Assembly: GCA_049792815.1 (NCBI GenBank)
Contig: JBARBG010000030.1
Span: 35,399 to 99,398 of the forward strand
Direction: 5' to 3'
DNA length: 64,000 nucleotides
Source: DAIDKA01 sp049792815
GTDB lineage: Bacteria; Pseudomonadota; Gammaproteobacteria; Steroidobacterales; Steroidobacteraceae
Under the pieces are notes generated by a model. The model did not search any database. It was given only the letters and a program-made list of their open reading frames with translations, and was not told the origin of the DNA. Position numbers and translations under genes: made by a program. This document shows positions 7,507 to 15,477 of the stretch, piece after piece (positions within the stretch are counted from its first letter, which is position 1; every line of letters starts with the position of its first letter).

Positions 7507-8964
7507 ATGAATTCCCAGTCCCAGATCCCGCGCCCGCTCAAGACACTGTTCCTGCAGGCGCCCTCATTCGAAGGCTTCGATGGCGGCGCGGGCTCGCGCT
7601 ACCAGGCCAAGCGCGAGATCAAGTCTTTCTGGTTCCCTACCTGGTTGGCGCAGCCGGCTGCCCTGGTCCCGGACTCGCGGGTGGTGGATGCCCCAGCCGA
7701 TGAGCTGACCGTCGATGCCACCCGCAAGATCGCCCGTGACTACGAGCTGGTCATCATGCACACCAGCACGCCCTCCTTCCCCACCGATGCGCGTTTTGCC
7801 GAGCTGCTCAAACAGGACAATCCGCAGATTCGCATCGGACTGGTCGGCGCCAAACCCATGGTCGATCCGGAAGGCTCGCTCAAAGCCACGACCGCCATCG
7901 ACTTCGTCTGTCGCGAGGAATTCGACTACACCTGCAAGGAAGTGGCCGAGGGCGCCGCGCTGGAGAACATCAAGGGTTTGTCCTATCGCGATGCCACCGG
8001 CAAAGTCGTACACAACCTGCCGCGCGCGATGATCGAAAACATGGACGATCTGCCGTTCGTTGCGCCCGTGTACCAACGCGACCTCACCATCGCCAACTAT
8101 TTCATCGGCTATCTGAAGCACCCCTATGTGAGCTTCTATACCGGTCGCGGCTGCCGTTCCAAATGCACCTTCTGCCTGTGGCCCCAGACCGTCGGGGGTC
8201 ACCGCTACCGGGTGCGATCGGCCGAGAACGTCATCGCCGAAGTGCGCTGGATCAAGCAGAACATGCCGGAGGTGAAGGAGGTCATGTTCGATGATGATAC
8301 CTTCACCGACAGCTCGGCCCTGGCGCGCGTTGAGGCCATTGCCAAGGGCATGGGGGAACTGGGCATGACCTGGAGCTGCAATGCCAAGGCCAATGTTCCC
8401 TACAAGACGCTCAAAGTGATGAAGGAGAACGGGCTGCGCCTGCTGCTGGTCGGCTACGAATCCGGCGATGACCAGATCCTGCTGAACATCAAGAAGGGCC
8501 TGCGCACAGACATCGCGCGGCGCTTCACCGAGGACTGCCGCAAGCTCGGCATTCTGGTCCATGGCACCTTCATTCTCGGCCTGCCCGGTGAGACCACCGA
8601 GACCATCGAGAAGACCATCAACTTCGCCAAAGAGATCAATCCGCACACCATCCAGGTATCGCTGGCGGCGCCTTATCCGGGCACGACCCTGTACCGCCAG
8701 GCCGTCGAGAATGGCTGGCTGCAGGAGAATGATGCGGCAAACCTGGTCAATGATCATGGCGTGCAGCTGGCCGCGATCAGCTATCCGCATCTTTCAAAGG
8801 AGCAGATCTTCCACAGCATGGAAGTGTTCTATAAACGCTTCTACTTCCGGCCGGGCAAGATCTGGGAAATCGTCCGCGAAATGCTGGGCAGTTGGGAGAT
8901 GATGAAGCGCCGCCTGCGCGAGGGCGTTGAGTTCTTCCGCTTCCTGCGGGCCCATCAGGCGTGA
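7507..8964 (+). CDS. hpnJ: Hopanoid-associated B12-binding radical SAM protein HpnJ
   Basis: A 485-residue radical SAM enzyme with an N-terminal cobalamin-binding-like region (about 10-170). The cluster motif C-x3-C-x2-C is at Cys216, Cys220 and Cys223 (GRGCRSKCTFCLW), followed by FDDDTFTDS and GYESGDDQIL of the SAM barrel. HpnJ is reported to act in making the cyclitol ether head group of bacteriohopanetetrol, contracting an amino-sugar ring. GGAAG lies six bases before the ATG. It is followed by hpnI and hpnL on the same strand, which supports the assignment. Squalene-hopene cyclase and hpnH are not in this window. Confidence 0.88.
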   Translation: MNSQSQIPRPLKTLFLQAPSFEGFDGGAGSRYQAKREIKSFWFPTWLAQPAALVPDSRVVDAPADELTVDATRKIARDYELVIMHTSTPSFPTDARFAELLKQDNPQIRIGLVGAKPMVDPEGSLKATTAIDFVCREEFDYTCKEVAEGAALENIKGLSYRDATGKVVHNLPRAMIENMDDLPFVAPVYQRDLTIANYFIGYLKHPYVSFYTGRGCRSKCTFCLWPQTVGGHRYRVRSAENVIAEVRWIKQNMPEVKEVMFDDDTFTDSSALARVEAIAKGMGELGMTWSCNAKANVPYKTLKVMKENGLRLLLVGYESGDDQILLNIKKGLRTDIARRFTEDCRKLGILVHGTFILGLPGETTETIEKTINFAKEINPHTIQVSLAAPYPGTTLYRQAVENGWLQENDAANLVNDHGVQLAAISYPHLSKEQIFHSMEVFYKRFYFRPGKIWEIVREMLGSWEMMKRRLREGVEFFRFLRAHQA

Positions 8965-9020
8965 GACGCGTTTAACCGAGTCAGGCACGAGATCACCACC
9001 GCCCTGGCGGCTCAGCAAGC

Positions 9021-10184
9021 ATGACTGTGGCCCAGACCCTCTGCACGGTAGCCGGGTTCGCCGCTCTCGGCATCGCCGTGGGCTATGCGCTGACGGCGCT
9101 GATCGCGGCGCTCGCCTGGCGCCGATTTGCCACCCGTCCGTGGCGCCCGACCGGTGCCCAACCGCCGGTGACGATCCTGAAACCCTTGTGCGGCGATGAG
9201 CCGGCGCTGTATGAGCACCTGCGCAGCTTCTGCCAGCAGCACTACGCGGCCTACCAGATCGTGTTCGGCACTCTGGATGCGGACGATCCGGCACTGGCCA
9301 CCGTGGCGCGCCTGGCCGCGGAGTTCCCCGAACTGCCCATCGATGTCGTCGCCAACCCGCAGCGCCATGGGCACAATAACAAGAGCAGCAATCTCATCAA
9401 CATGCTGGTCAAGGCCCGCCATCCGCTGCTGCTCATTGCCGACAGCGATATTTCGGTGGGACCGGACTACCTCGCCGCGGTGACCGCGCCACTGGTGGAT
9501 GCGGATGTCGGCCTGGTGACGTGCCTGTCGTATGACGTTCCAACGCGCGGCGTGTGGTCGCGGCTGGGCGCGATGTACATCAATGAGTGGTTCTTCCCCT
9601 CAGTGATGGCGGCGTGGCTCTTCGGGCACCAGGACTACGCATCAGGTCAGACACTTTGCCTGCGGCGCCGTACGCTGGATGCGATCGGCGGATTGCGGGC
9701 CTTCGCCGATCACCTGGCAGATGACTATCAGCTCGGACAATTGATCAGGAAGCTGGGCCTGCGGATCATCCTTTCCGCTTACGAAATCCAGGCCCAGCAC
9801 CACGAACCGGATCTCGCCGCGCTGTGCCGCCACGAATTGCGCTGGAATCGCACGCTGCACGCGGTCAGCCCCTGGAGCTTCCGGGGCATCTTCATGACCT
9901 TCACGCTGCCGCTGGCCGCGCTTGGACTGGGGTTGATGGCCGCGACACCGTGGCATGCGCTGGCGTGGGTCTTGTTCTGGATCGTCGCCGGCGCGCGCCT
10001 GGCGCTGCATTTTGTGCAGCGCCTCGGACGCAACCGCCCACTGTTCGAAGACCTGCTGCTGGTGCCGTTGCGCGATCTGCTGCTGTGCTGGAACTGGGGC
10101 CAGAGCTTCTTTTGCCGGCGCGTGACCTGGCGCGGCACGAGTTTCCACGTCGATGCGGCCGGCGTGATGCGCCGCATCGCCTGA
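9021..10184 (+). CDS. hpnI: Hopanoid glycosyltransferase HpnI (GT21-like)
   Basis: A 387-residue membrane glycosyltransferase of ceramide-glucosyltransferase type. It starts with a membrane helix (about 5-32). The motifs follow in order: TILKPLCGDE, the D1/D2 acidic motif LIADSDISVG, DADVGLVTC, a DDYQLG acidic motif, and HELRWNRT equivalent to (Q/R)xxRW. Two more membrane helices are near the C-terminus. HpnI is reported to transfer N-acetylglucosamine to bacteriohopanetetrol on the cytoplasmic face. It lies 56 bases after hpnJ and 12 before hpnL, so the three probably form an operon. The gene order J-I-L is unusual, and the HpnK deacetylase is missing here. Confidence 0.88.
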   Translation: MTVAQTLCTVAGFAALGIAVGYALTALIAALAWRRFATRPWRPTGAQPPVTILKPLCGDEPALYEHLRSFCQQHYAAYQIVFGTLDADDPALATVARLAAEFPELPIDVVANPQRHGHNNKSSNLINMLVKARHPLLLIADSDISVGPDYLAAVTAPLVDADVGLVTCLSYDVPTRGVWSRLGAMYINEWFFPSVMAAWLFGHQDYASGQTLCLRRRTLDAIGGLRAFADHLADDYQLGQLIRKLGLRIILSAYEIQAQHHEPDLAALCRHELRWNRTLHAVSPWSFRGIFMTFTLPLAALGLGLMAATPWHALAWVLFWIVAGARLALHFVQRLGRNRPLFEDLLLVPLRDLLLCWNWGQSFFCRRVTWRGTSFHVDAAGVMRRIA

Positions 10185-10196
10185 CCCGGGACTGGC

Positions 10197-11165
10197 TTGA
10201 AGACGGCGGCATATATTGCCGGGCTGCTGGGCCTCGCGCTGCTCACCGTTCTGGTCATTCACACCGACCTGCCGGTGCTGGTTCGAACCTGGAAGCTGGC
10301 AAGTCCCGCACTGCTGTGGCTGGTTCCCTATCGTCTGATCTTCTTTGCACTCTATGCCATCGGCTGGCGCGCGCTGCTGCGGCCGTTCGATCCTCAGGGA
10401 AGGCTCGACTTCGGCTATGTTCTGCTGGCGACCATGGTGCGCGAAGGGGTGGATCGTCTGCTGCCCGTGGCGAGTCTCGGTGGCAGCGTGGTGGGAGTGC
10501 GGGTGATCCGCTGGCGTGGCCTCGCCGTGGCACCGATCAGCGCGACCATCATCGCTGAAATCGTGCTCACGCTCGCCGCGGTATACCTCCTGGGCGGGCT
10601 CGCCACACTGATTCTGCTCGGGTCGCAGTCCGGGGATCACACCCTGGTCGTGGTGGTGCTGGCGCTCAGTCTGCCCATACCCGTCGTATCCTTGCTGCTG
10701 CTGCGCTACGGCGCGGTGTTCCAACGTCTGCAGCGCTGGCTGCGCCCCCTCGTGGGGCTCAGCGGCGCCGACACGGCAGTGTCGCTGGATGCGGACCTGC
10801 GCGCCTGCCTGGATCGGGTGGGAACGATGCTGCTCGCCGGCTCGCTGCAGTTCGTGGCGCTGGTCTCCGCGTCGTTTGAAATCTGGTGGGCGCTGCGCCT
10901 GTTCGAACATCCCGTGAGTGCCTCCTCATCGATCATGCTCGAGGGACTGACCCAGGCGGTGCGCCATCTCGCCTTCATCGTTCCCGCGGGCCTTGGCGTG
11001 CAGGAAGCGGCGCTGGTGTTGTTCGGTCACGCCCTCGGCCTCAGTGCCGAACTGGCGCTGGCGGTGTCGGCCGTCAAGCGCGCCCGCGAAGTCCTGTGCG
11101 GCTTGCCGCCACTGTTGTGGTGGCAACTGCAGGAGGCTCGCAGGCTGCGCGCAATACATTCGTAG
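10197..11165 (+). CDS. hpnL: HpnL-like UPF0104/LPG-synthase-type membrane protein
   Basis: A 322-residue polytopic membrane protein with six to eight hydrophobic segments. It is related to the flippase domain of lysylphosphatidylglycerol synthases (UPF0104); LVPYRLIFFALYAIGWRALL and RHLAFIVPAGLGVQEAALVL are typical. HpnL proteins accompany hopanoid biosynthesis genes and may flip or traffic the lipid, but the activity is unproven. The start is TTG at 10197, the only start codon that keeps the first membrane helix; no strong Shine-Dalgarno sequence precedes it. It ends 13 bases before mutM. Confidence 0.83.
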   Translation: MKTAAYIAGLLGLALLTVLVIHTDLPVLVRTWKLASPALLWLVPYRLIFFALYAIGWRALLRPFDPQGRLDFGYVLLATMVREGVDRLLPVASLGGSVVGVRVIRWRGLAVAPISATIIAEIVLTLAAVYLLGGLATLILLGSQSGDHTLVVVVLALSLPIPVVSLLLLRYGAVFQRLQRWLRPLVGLSGADTAVSLDADLRACLDRVGTMLLAGSLQFVALVSASFEIWWALRLFEHPVSASSSIMLEGLTQAVRHLAFIVPAGLGVQEAALVLFGHALGLSAELALAVSAVKRAREVLCGLPPLLWWQLQEARRLRAIHS

Positions 11166-11178
11166 TACTCTGGCCGCC

Positions 11179-11994
11179 ATGCCCGAGCTTCCCGAAGTCG
11201 AAACCACCCGCCGTGGCCTCGAGCCGCACCTGGCGGGCCAGACCATCCTCAAGCTGACCGTCCACGATCACCGCCTGCGCTGGCCGGTGGATGCACGTTT
11301 GCCGCAGACGCTCGCCGGGCAGCGAGTCGAGGCGGTTGATCGTCGCGCCAAATACCTGCTGCTGCGCCTGACGCATGGCACGGTGCTGTGGCACCTGGGA
11401 ATGTCCGGCAGCCTGCGCATCGTGCCGAGCGATTCGCACGTCGAGCTGCACGACCACATCGATCTGGCCCTCGCCTCCGGTCGGACCGTGCGCTTCAATG
11501 ACCCCCGCCGCTTCGGCTGCGTCATCTATGTGACCGGCGATCCGCAGACCCACCCGCTGCTGGCGAAGCTCGCGCCCGAACCTTTCGCTGCGGCATTCAA
11601 TGCCGAGTACCTGTGGCGCGTCTCGCGGGCCCGCAAAGTGTCCGTGAAGCAACTGATCATGAACGGCCAGGTGGTCACCGGCGTCGGCAACATCTACGCC
11701 AGTGAAGTGCTGTTCCATGCGGGTATCCGCCCGCGCCGCCAGGGCCGCAGCCTGAAGCGCGATGAAGTGACGCGCCTGGTCGCAGCCATCCGCAAGGTGT
11801 TGCGCCAGGCCATTCGCGTCGGCGGCACGACGCTGCGCGATTACGTGAATCCGGACGGCAACCCCGGATACTTTCGCCAGAAGCTGTATGTCTACGAACG
11901 TGGCGGCGACCCCTGCCGCAAGTGCGGCACGCTGATCCGCGCCTTGACCCAGGGACAGCGTTCCACGTATTACTGCCCGACCTGTCAGAGGTGA
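11179..11994 (+). CDS. mutM: Formamidopyrimidine-DNA glycosylase (Fpg/MutM)
   Basis: Removes 8-oxoguanine and formamidopyrimidines from DNA and nicks the abasic site. The 271-residue product has the N-terminal PELPEVE with catalytic Pro2 and Glu3, Lys in DRRAKYLLL, the H2TH segment VVTGVGNIYASEVLF and a complete C-terminal zinc finger (PCRKCG ... YYCPTCQR). The initiator methionine must be removed to expose Pro1 of the mature enzyme. It follows hpnL by 13 bases, and the next glycosylase gene starts 4 bases after its stop, forming a small base-excision repair unit. Confidence 0.97.
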   Translation: MPELPEVETTRRGLEPHLAGQTILKLTVHDHRLRWPVDARLPQTLAGQRVEAVDRRAKYLLLRLTHGTVLWHLGMSGSLRIVPSDSHVELHDHIDLALASGRTVRFNDPRRFGCVIYVTGDPQTHPLLAKLAPEPFAAAFNAEYLWRVSRARKVSVKQLIMNGQVVTGVGNIYASEVLFHAGIRPRRQGRSLKRDEVTRLVAAIRKVLRQAIRVGGTTLRDYVNPDGNPGYFRQKLYVYERGGDPCRKCGTLIRALTQGQRSTYYCPTCQR

Positions 11995-11998
11995 ACCC

Positions 11999-12805
11999 TT
12001 GAGCCGGGAGATCATCACGCATCTTGGCGCCGATCCGGTGATGAAGCGCCTCATCGCCGCCGCCGGCCCCTTTGCGATCGAGCTGCGTGAGCATCATTCC
12101 CCCTATGAGGCCCTGGCGCGCGCCATCGCGCACCAGCAGCTCAACGGCAAGGCCGCGCAGTCCATCCTGAACCGCTTCGTCAGCACCTGTGGCCAGGGGG
12201 CATTCCCCTCGCCCGAGGGACTGCTGGCGCTGGAGGAGTCGGCACTGCGTGCTTCGGGATTCTCGTTCTCAAAGATCGCGGCCCTGCGGGACCTCGCGAC
12301 CAAGACCCTGAGCGGCATCGTCCCGATCGGCGCTGCGCTGCATGGCTTGAGCGATCTTGAAATCATCGAGCGCCTCACCGCGGTGCGTGGCATCGGCCGC
12401 TGGACCGTGGAGATGCTGCTGATGTTCCAGCTGCGCCGGCCCGATGTGCTGCCGGTGGATGACTTCGGCGTGCGTCAGGGATTCCAGCTCGCCTATGGGT
12501 TGAAGAAGATGCCGGCGCCAAAAGTGCTCGCGATGTATGGCGAGCGCTGGGCGCCCTATCGAAGCGCGGCGGCCTGGTACCTGTGGCGGGCGGTGGATCT
12601 GTCGCGCTCGGGCAAGCTGCCGCCCCCCATTGAAGTCACGAAGCTGCCACGGTTGCCCCGCAAGCGGCGCAAGGCGGCGAAGCGGCCGGCGCGCAGACTC
12701 AAGCGCGCCGCAGCTTCCGCAGCTCCTCGAACACGATCGGATGCACGAACTCGTGCACGTCGCCCCCCAGCACGGCGATCTCGCGCACCAAAGAAGAAGA
12801 AATGA
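11999..12805 (+). CDS. AlkA-like DNA-3-methyladenine glycosylase with basic C-terminal tail
   Basis: A HhH-GPD base-excision glycosylase that removes alkylated purines. The helix-hairpin-helix LTAVRGIGRWTVEML is followed by the catalytic Asp in LPVDDFGVRQ. The catalytic domain fills about residues 1-210, the normal size for the short AlkA class. After it comes a ~55-residue Lys/Arg/Ala/Pro-rich tail ending PKKKK. The last 107 bases of this gene run antisense over the 3' end of coaD, so the tail shares DNA with coaD codons. The start is TTG at 11999, 4 bases after mutM. The tail could aid non-specific DNA binding, or reflect loss of an earlier stop. Confidence 0.88.
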   Translation: MSREIITHLGADPVMKRLIAAAGPFAIELREHHSPYEALARAIAHQQLNGKAAQSILNRFVSTCGQGAFPSPEGLLALEESALRASGFSFSKIAALRDLATKTLSGIVPIGAALHGLSDLEIIERLTAVRGIGRWTVEMLLMFQLRRPDVLPVDDFGVRQGFQLAYGLKKMPAPKVLAMYGERWAPYRSAAAWYLWRAVDLSRSGKLPPPIEVTKLPRLPRKRRKAAKRPARRLKRAAASAAPRTRSDARTRARRPPARRSRAPKKKK

Positions 12806-13184
12806 ACGTGAACTGTTCCTGAGGCGTCAGGAACACGGTTTCGATGTCGCGGCAAAGATGGCGGTTCATGTTCGCCAGCTGGAACTCGAACTCAAAATCA
12901 GATATGGCGCGCAGGCCGCGGATGATCACCCCCAGCTGGTGGCGGCGGGCGAAGTCCACCGTCAGTTCTGAGTAGCTCACCACCTCGACATTGGGCAGCT
13001 CGGCGAGCACCTTGCGGGCGAGGTCCACGCGCTTGTCCTGCGTGAACAGCGGTGCCTTGCCGGCATTCGAGGCAATGGCCACGACCACCCGGTCAAACAG
13101 GCCGCAGGCGCGCCTGACGAGGTCAGCATGGCCATTGGTGATGGGATCAAAGGTCCCCGGATACAGGGCGTGGCGATTCATCAT
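12699..13184 (-). CDS. coaD: Phosphopantetheine adenylyltransferase
   Basis: Transfers AMP to 4'-phosphopantetheine, forming dephospho-CoA in the CoA pathway. The 161-residue protein has the nucleotidyltransferase signature YPGTFDPITNGH near the N-terminus, IRGLRAISDFEFEFQ in the middle and ISSSLVREIA towards the C-terminus, all as in E. coli CoaD. The ATG at 13184 (or the adjacent one at 13181) overlaps the rsmD stop in an ATGA arrangement, so translation is probably coupled. Its 3' end overlaps the convergent glycosylase gene by 107 bases. Confidence 0.97.
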   Translation of the reverse strand: MMNRHALYPGTFDPITNGHADLVRRACGLFDRVVVAIASNAGKAPLFTQDKRVDLARKVLAELPNVEVVSYSELTVDFARRHQLGVIIRGLRAISDFEFEFQLANMNRHLCRDIETVFLTPQEQFTFISSSLVREIAVLGGDVHEFVHPIVFEELRKLRRA

Positions 13185-13798
13185 GCAGGTGTTCTCCGCA
13201 GCAGATGATACCCGACCTCACCGGCCCGCCCGGATTTGGCGAGTCGCCAGGCCGCGGGCAAGGCCGGCAGTGGGTCGCGGGCCGGGCATTCGGCGTAAAT
13301 CAGCGCTTTCGGCGCCAGCCACCCGCCCGACTCCAGGTGCGCGGCAGCCTGGCCCAGCAATCCGCCCGCAAACGGCGGATCCAGGAAGACCACATCAAAC
13401 ACCTGCGCGGCCCCGAGCAGGAAATGCTTCGCGCCGACGAGGTGGACCTGCGCCGCCGCGGCGCGCTCTCCGCCCCAATCCGCCAGCGTCTGGCGCAGTT
13501 CCCGGGCCGTTGCCGCGGCATTTTCCACGAACACGACGCTGGCGGCGCCGCGCGACAGCGCCTCAAGGCCCAGCGCGCCACTGCCGGCGAACAGATCCAG
13601 GCAGCGTGACCCGGTGATCCAGGGCGCCAGCCAGTTGAACAGGGTTTCGCGCACCCGGTCGGGCGTGGGTCGGATGTCGCCCTCGGGGAAGCGCCAGGTG
13701 CGGCCGCGCCAGGTGCCGCCGATGATGCGCAGCGTACGCGCTTTTTTGCCGCGCTCGACGTGCGGGGTGGGCGAGCGCATATCGGACTTGCCGGTCAC
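13181..13798 (-). CDS. rsmD: 16S rRNA (guanine966-N2)-methyltransferase
   Basis: Methylates G966 of 16S rRNA in the assembled small subunit. The 205-residue protein has the conserved LRIIGGTWRGR, RPTPDRVRETLFNWL, the SAM-binding LDLFAGSGALGLEALSRG and the catalytic DPPF. The first ~20 residues are not conserved; an ATG at 13780 is an alternative start. It is divergent from ftsY with a 21-base gap and overlaps coaD. The rsmD/ftsYEX-rpoH arrangement is a gammaproteobacterial hallmark. Confidence 0.95.
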   Translation of the reverse strand: MTGKSDMRSPTPHVERGKKARTLRIIGGTWRGRTWRFPEGDIRPTPDRVRETLFNWLAPWITGSRCLDLFAGSGALGLEALSRGAASVVFVENAAATARELRQTLADWGGERAAAAQVHLVGAKHFLLGAAQVFDVVFLDPPFAGGLLGQAAAHLESGGWLAPKALIYAECPARDPLPALPAAWRLAKSGRAGEVGYHLLRRTPA

Positions 13799-13819
13799 GG
13801 TTCATCATACAATAGCGCC

Positions 13820-14788
13820 ATGCTTTTCCGGCGCGACAACGCGGCCAGTGAGGAATCCGGTGGGTTCCTCCAGCGGCTGCGCAAGAAACTCAACCGCGGC
13901 AACTCCTGGCTGACGATGGACCTGGCGACCCTGTTCAGGGGCCGCAAGATCGATGCGGAAATCCTCGAGGAGCTGGAAACCCGGCTGCTGACGGCCGATG
14001 TGGGCGTGGAGGCCACGCAGTACATCCTCGAGGATCTGCGCAAGCGTGTGGCCCACCAGGAACTCGCCGATGTCGAGGCCCTGATCGCAGCCCTGCGCCG
14101 GTCCGTCGCGGAAATACTGGCACCTTGCGCGCAGCCCCTGCGGATCGACCCCAGCCATCGTCCGTATGTCATCCTGGTGGTCGGCGTGAACGGTTCGGGC
14201 AAGACCACCACCATCGGCAAGCTTGCCCAGAGACTGGCGCACAGCGGTCACAGCGTGATGCTCGCGGCCGGTGACACCTTCCGCGCCGCCGCCATCGAAC
14301 AGCTTCAGGTGTGGGCGACGCGCACCGGTGCCGCACTGGTCGCGCAGCAGGCGGGAGCCGATCCTGCGGCGGTGGTTTTCGATGCCGTGCAGTCGGCCCG
14401 CGCGCGCGGCGTCGAGGTATTGATCGCCGATACTGCCGGGCGCCTGCAAACTCAGGCGCATCTCATGGAGGAACTGAAGAAGGTGCGCCGCGTACTCCAG
14501 CGAGTCGATGCCAGCGCCCCGCACGAGGTGCTGCTGGTGCTGGATGCCAACCAGGGGCAGAACGCCCTCACCCAGGCCATACAGTTTCATCAGGCCATCG
14601 GTGTCACCGGGCTGGTGCTGACCAAGCTTGATGGCACGGCCAAGGGCGGCATCGTGCTCGCCATCGCCCGGCGCCTCAAACTGCCCATACGGTTCATCGG
14701 CATCGGCGAACAGGCCGGTGACTTCGGCGAGTTCGATGCCGAGGCCTTCGCCGCCGCGCTCGTCGATGGGGCGGGCGCAACCGCGTGA
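13820..14788 (+). CDS. ftsY: Signal recognition particle receptor FtsY
   Basis: The GTPase receptor that docks SRP-ribosome complexes at the inner membrane for co-translational insertion. In the 322-residue protein the N domain spans about 30-105. The G domain carries GVNGSGKTTTIGKL (G1), AAGDTFRAAAIEQL (insertion box), DTAGR (G3) and TKLDGTAKGG (G4/G5). It lacks the long acidic A domain of E. coli FtsY and keeps only ~30 residues before the N domain, beginning MLFRRDN. ftsE begins within its stop codon (GTGA). Confidence 0.96.
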   Translation: MLFRRDNAASEESGGFLQRLRKKLNRGNSWLTMDLATLFRGRKIDAEILEELETRLLTADVGVEATQYILEDLRKRVAHQELADVEALIAALRRSVAEILAPCAQPLRIDPSHRPYVILVVGVNGSGKTTTIGKLAQRLAHSGHSVMLAAGDTFRAAAIEQLQVWATRTGAALVAQQAGADPAAVVFDAVQSARARGVEVLIADTAGRLQTQAHLMEELKKVRRVLQRVDASAPHEVLLVLDANQGQNALTQAIQFHQAIGVTGLVLTKLDGTAKGGIVLAIARRLKLPIRFIGIGEQAGDFGEFDAEAFAAALVDGAGATA

Positions 14789-15477
14789 TCCTCTTTGAAC
14801 GGGTCACCAAGCGCTATCGCAACGGCCGTGAGGCATTGCGCGCCGCGAGCTTCAGCATCGACCGCGGTGAGATGGTGTTCCTCACCGGGCGCTCAGGGGC
14901 GGGCAAGAGCACTGTTCTGAAGCTCATCGCGATGCTGGAACGACCGACCCGGGGAAAGGTCGTGGTCAACGGCCAGAATCTCGGTGCGCTCAAGTCGCGG
15001 CACCTTCCGGCCTACCGCCGCACTCTGGGAGTGGTGTTCCAGGACCACCGCCTGCTTGATGATCGTCCGGTGTTCGATAATGTCGCGCTGCCGCTGGTCG
15101 TGGCCGGCGCGCGTTCCGTGGAACTGGACAAGCGCGTGCGCGCGGCGCTGGACCAGGTCGGCCTGCTGGGCAAGGAGCGCATGCTGCCCAACGAACTGTC
15201 GGTGGGTGAACAGCAGCGCGTCGGCATCGCGCGGGCGGTGGTCGCCAAACCCTCGGTACTGATCGCCGATGAGCCCACGGGCAACCTCGACCCCGCCTTG
15301 TCCCTTGAGGTCATGAAGCTCTTCAAGCGCTTCCAGGATGTCGGTGTCACGGTGATCATCGCCACCCACGACCTGCAGGTGGTGCACGAATTCGGCCAGC
15401 GCAGCATCGTGCTCGAGGACGGCCAGGTCCTGGGCAGCGGCGATACGCCGCTGCCCAGCATGACGGCCACGCGCTGA
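14785..15477 (+). CDS. ftsE: Cell division ATP-binding protein FtsE
   Basis: The ATPase of the FtsEX complex, which relays ATP hydrolysis to periplasmic peptidoglycan hydrolases at the septum. The 230-residue product has Walker A GRSGAGKST, a Q-loop in VVFQDHRLL, Walker B VLIADEPTG and the switch His in IATHDL. The signature motif reads LSVGEQQR instead of the usual LSGGEQQR. Translation starts at GTG 14785, overlapping the ftsY stop, and the gene ends flush against ftsX. Confidence 0.95.
   Translation: MILFERVTKRYRNGREALRAASFSIDRGEMVFLTGRSGAGKSTVLKLIAMLERPTRGKVVVNGQNLGALKSRHLPAYRRTLGVVFQDHRLLDDRPVFDNVALPLVVAGARSVELDKRVRAALDQVGLLGKERMLPNELSVGEQQRVGIARAVVAKPSVLIADEPTGNLDPALSLEVMKLFKRFQDVGVTVIIATHDLQVVHEFGQRSIVLEDGQVLGSGDTPLPSMTATR

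Noticed and set aside
7564..8790. Long open frame antisense to hpnJ (about 408 codons).
   Set aside because: Shadow of a high-GC gene; low-information composition, no family match and no ribosome binding site.
10275..10290. GGTTCGAACC-like sequence suggesting a tRNA T-loop.
   Set aside because: It lies inside hpnL codons and no cloverleaf can be built around it.
9642..10910. Long open frame antisense to hpnI and hpnL (about 420 codons).
   Set aside because: Gln/Arg/His-rich nonsense composition typical of antisense frames, while the sense strand encodes two clear membrane proteins.
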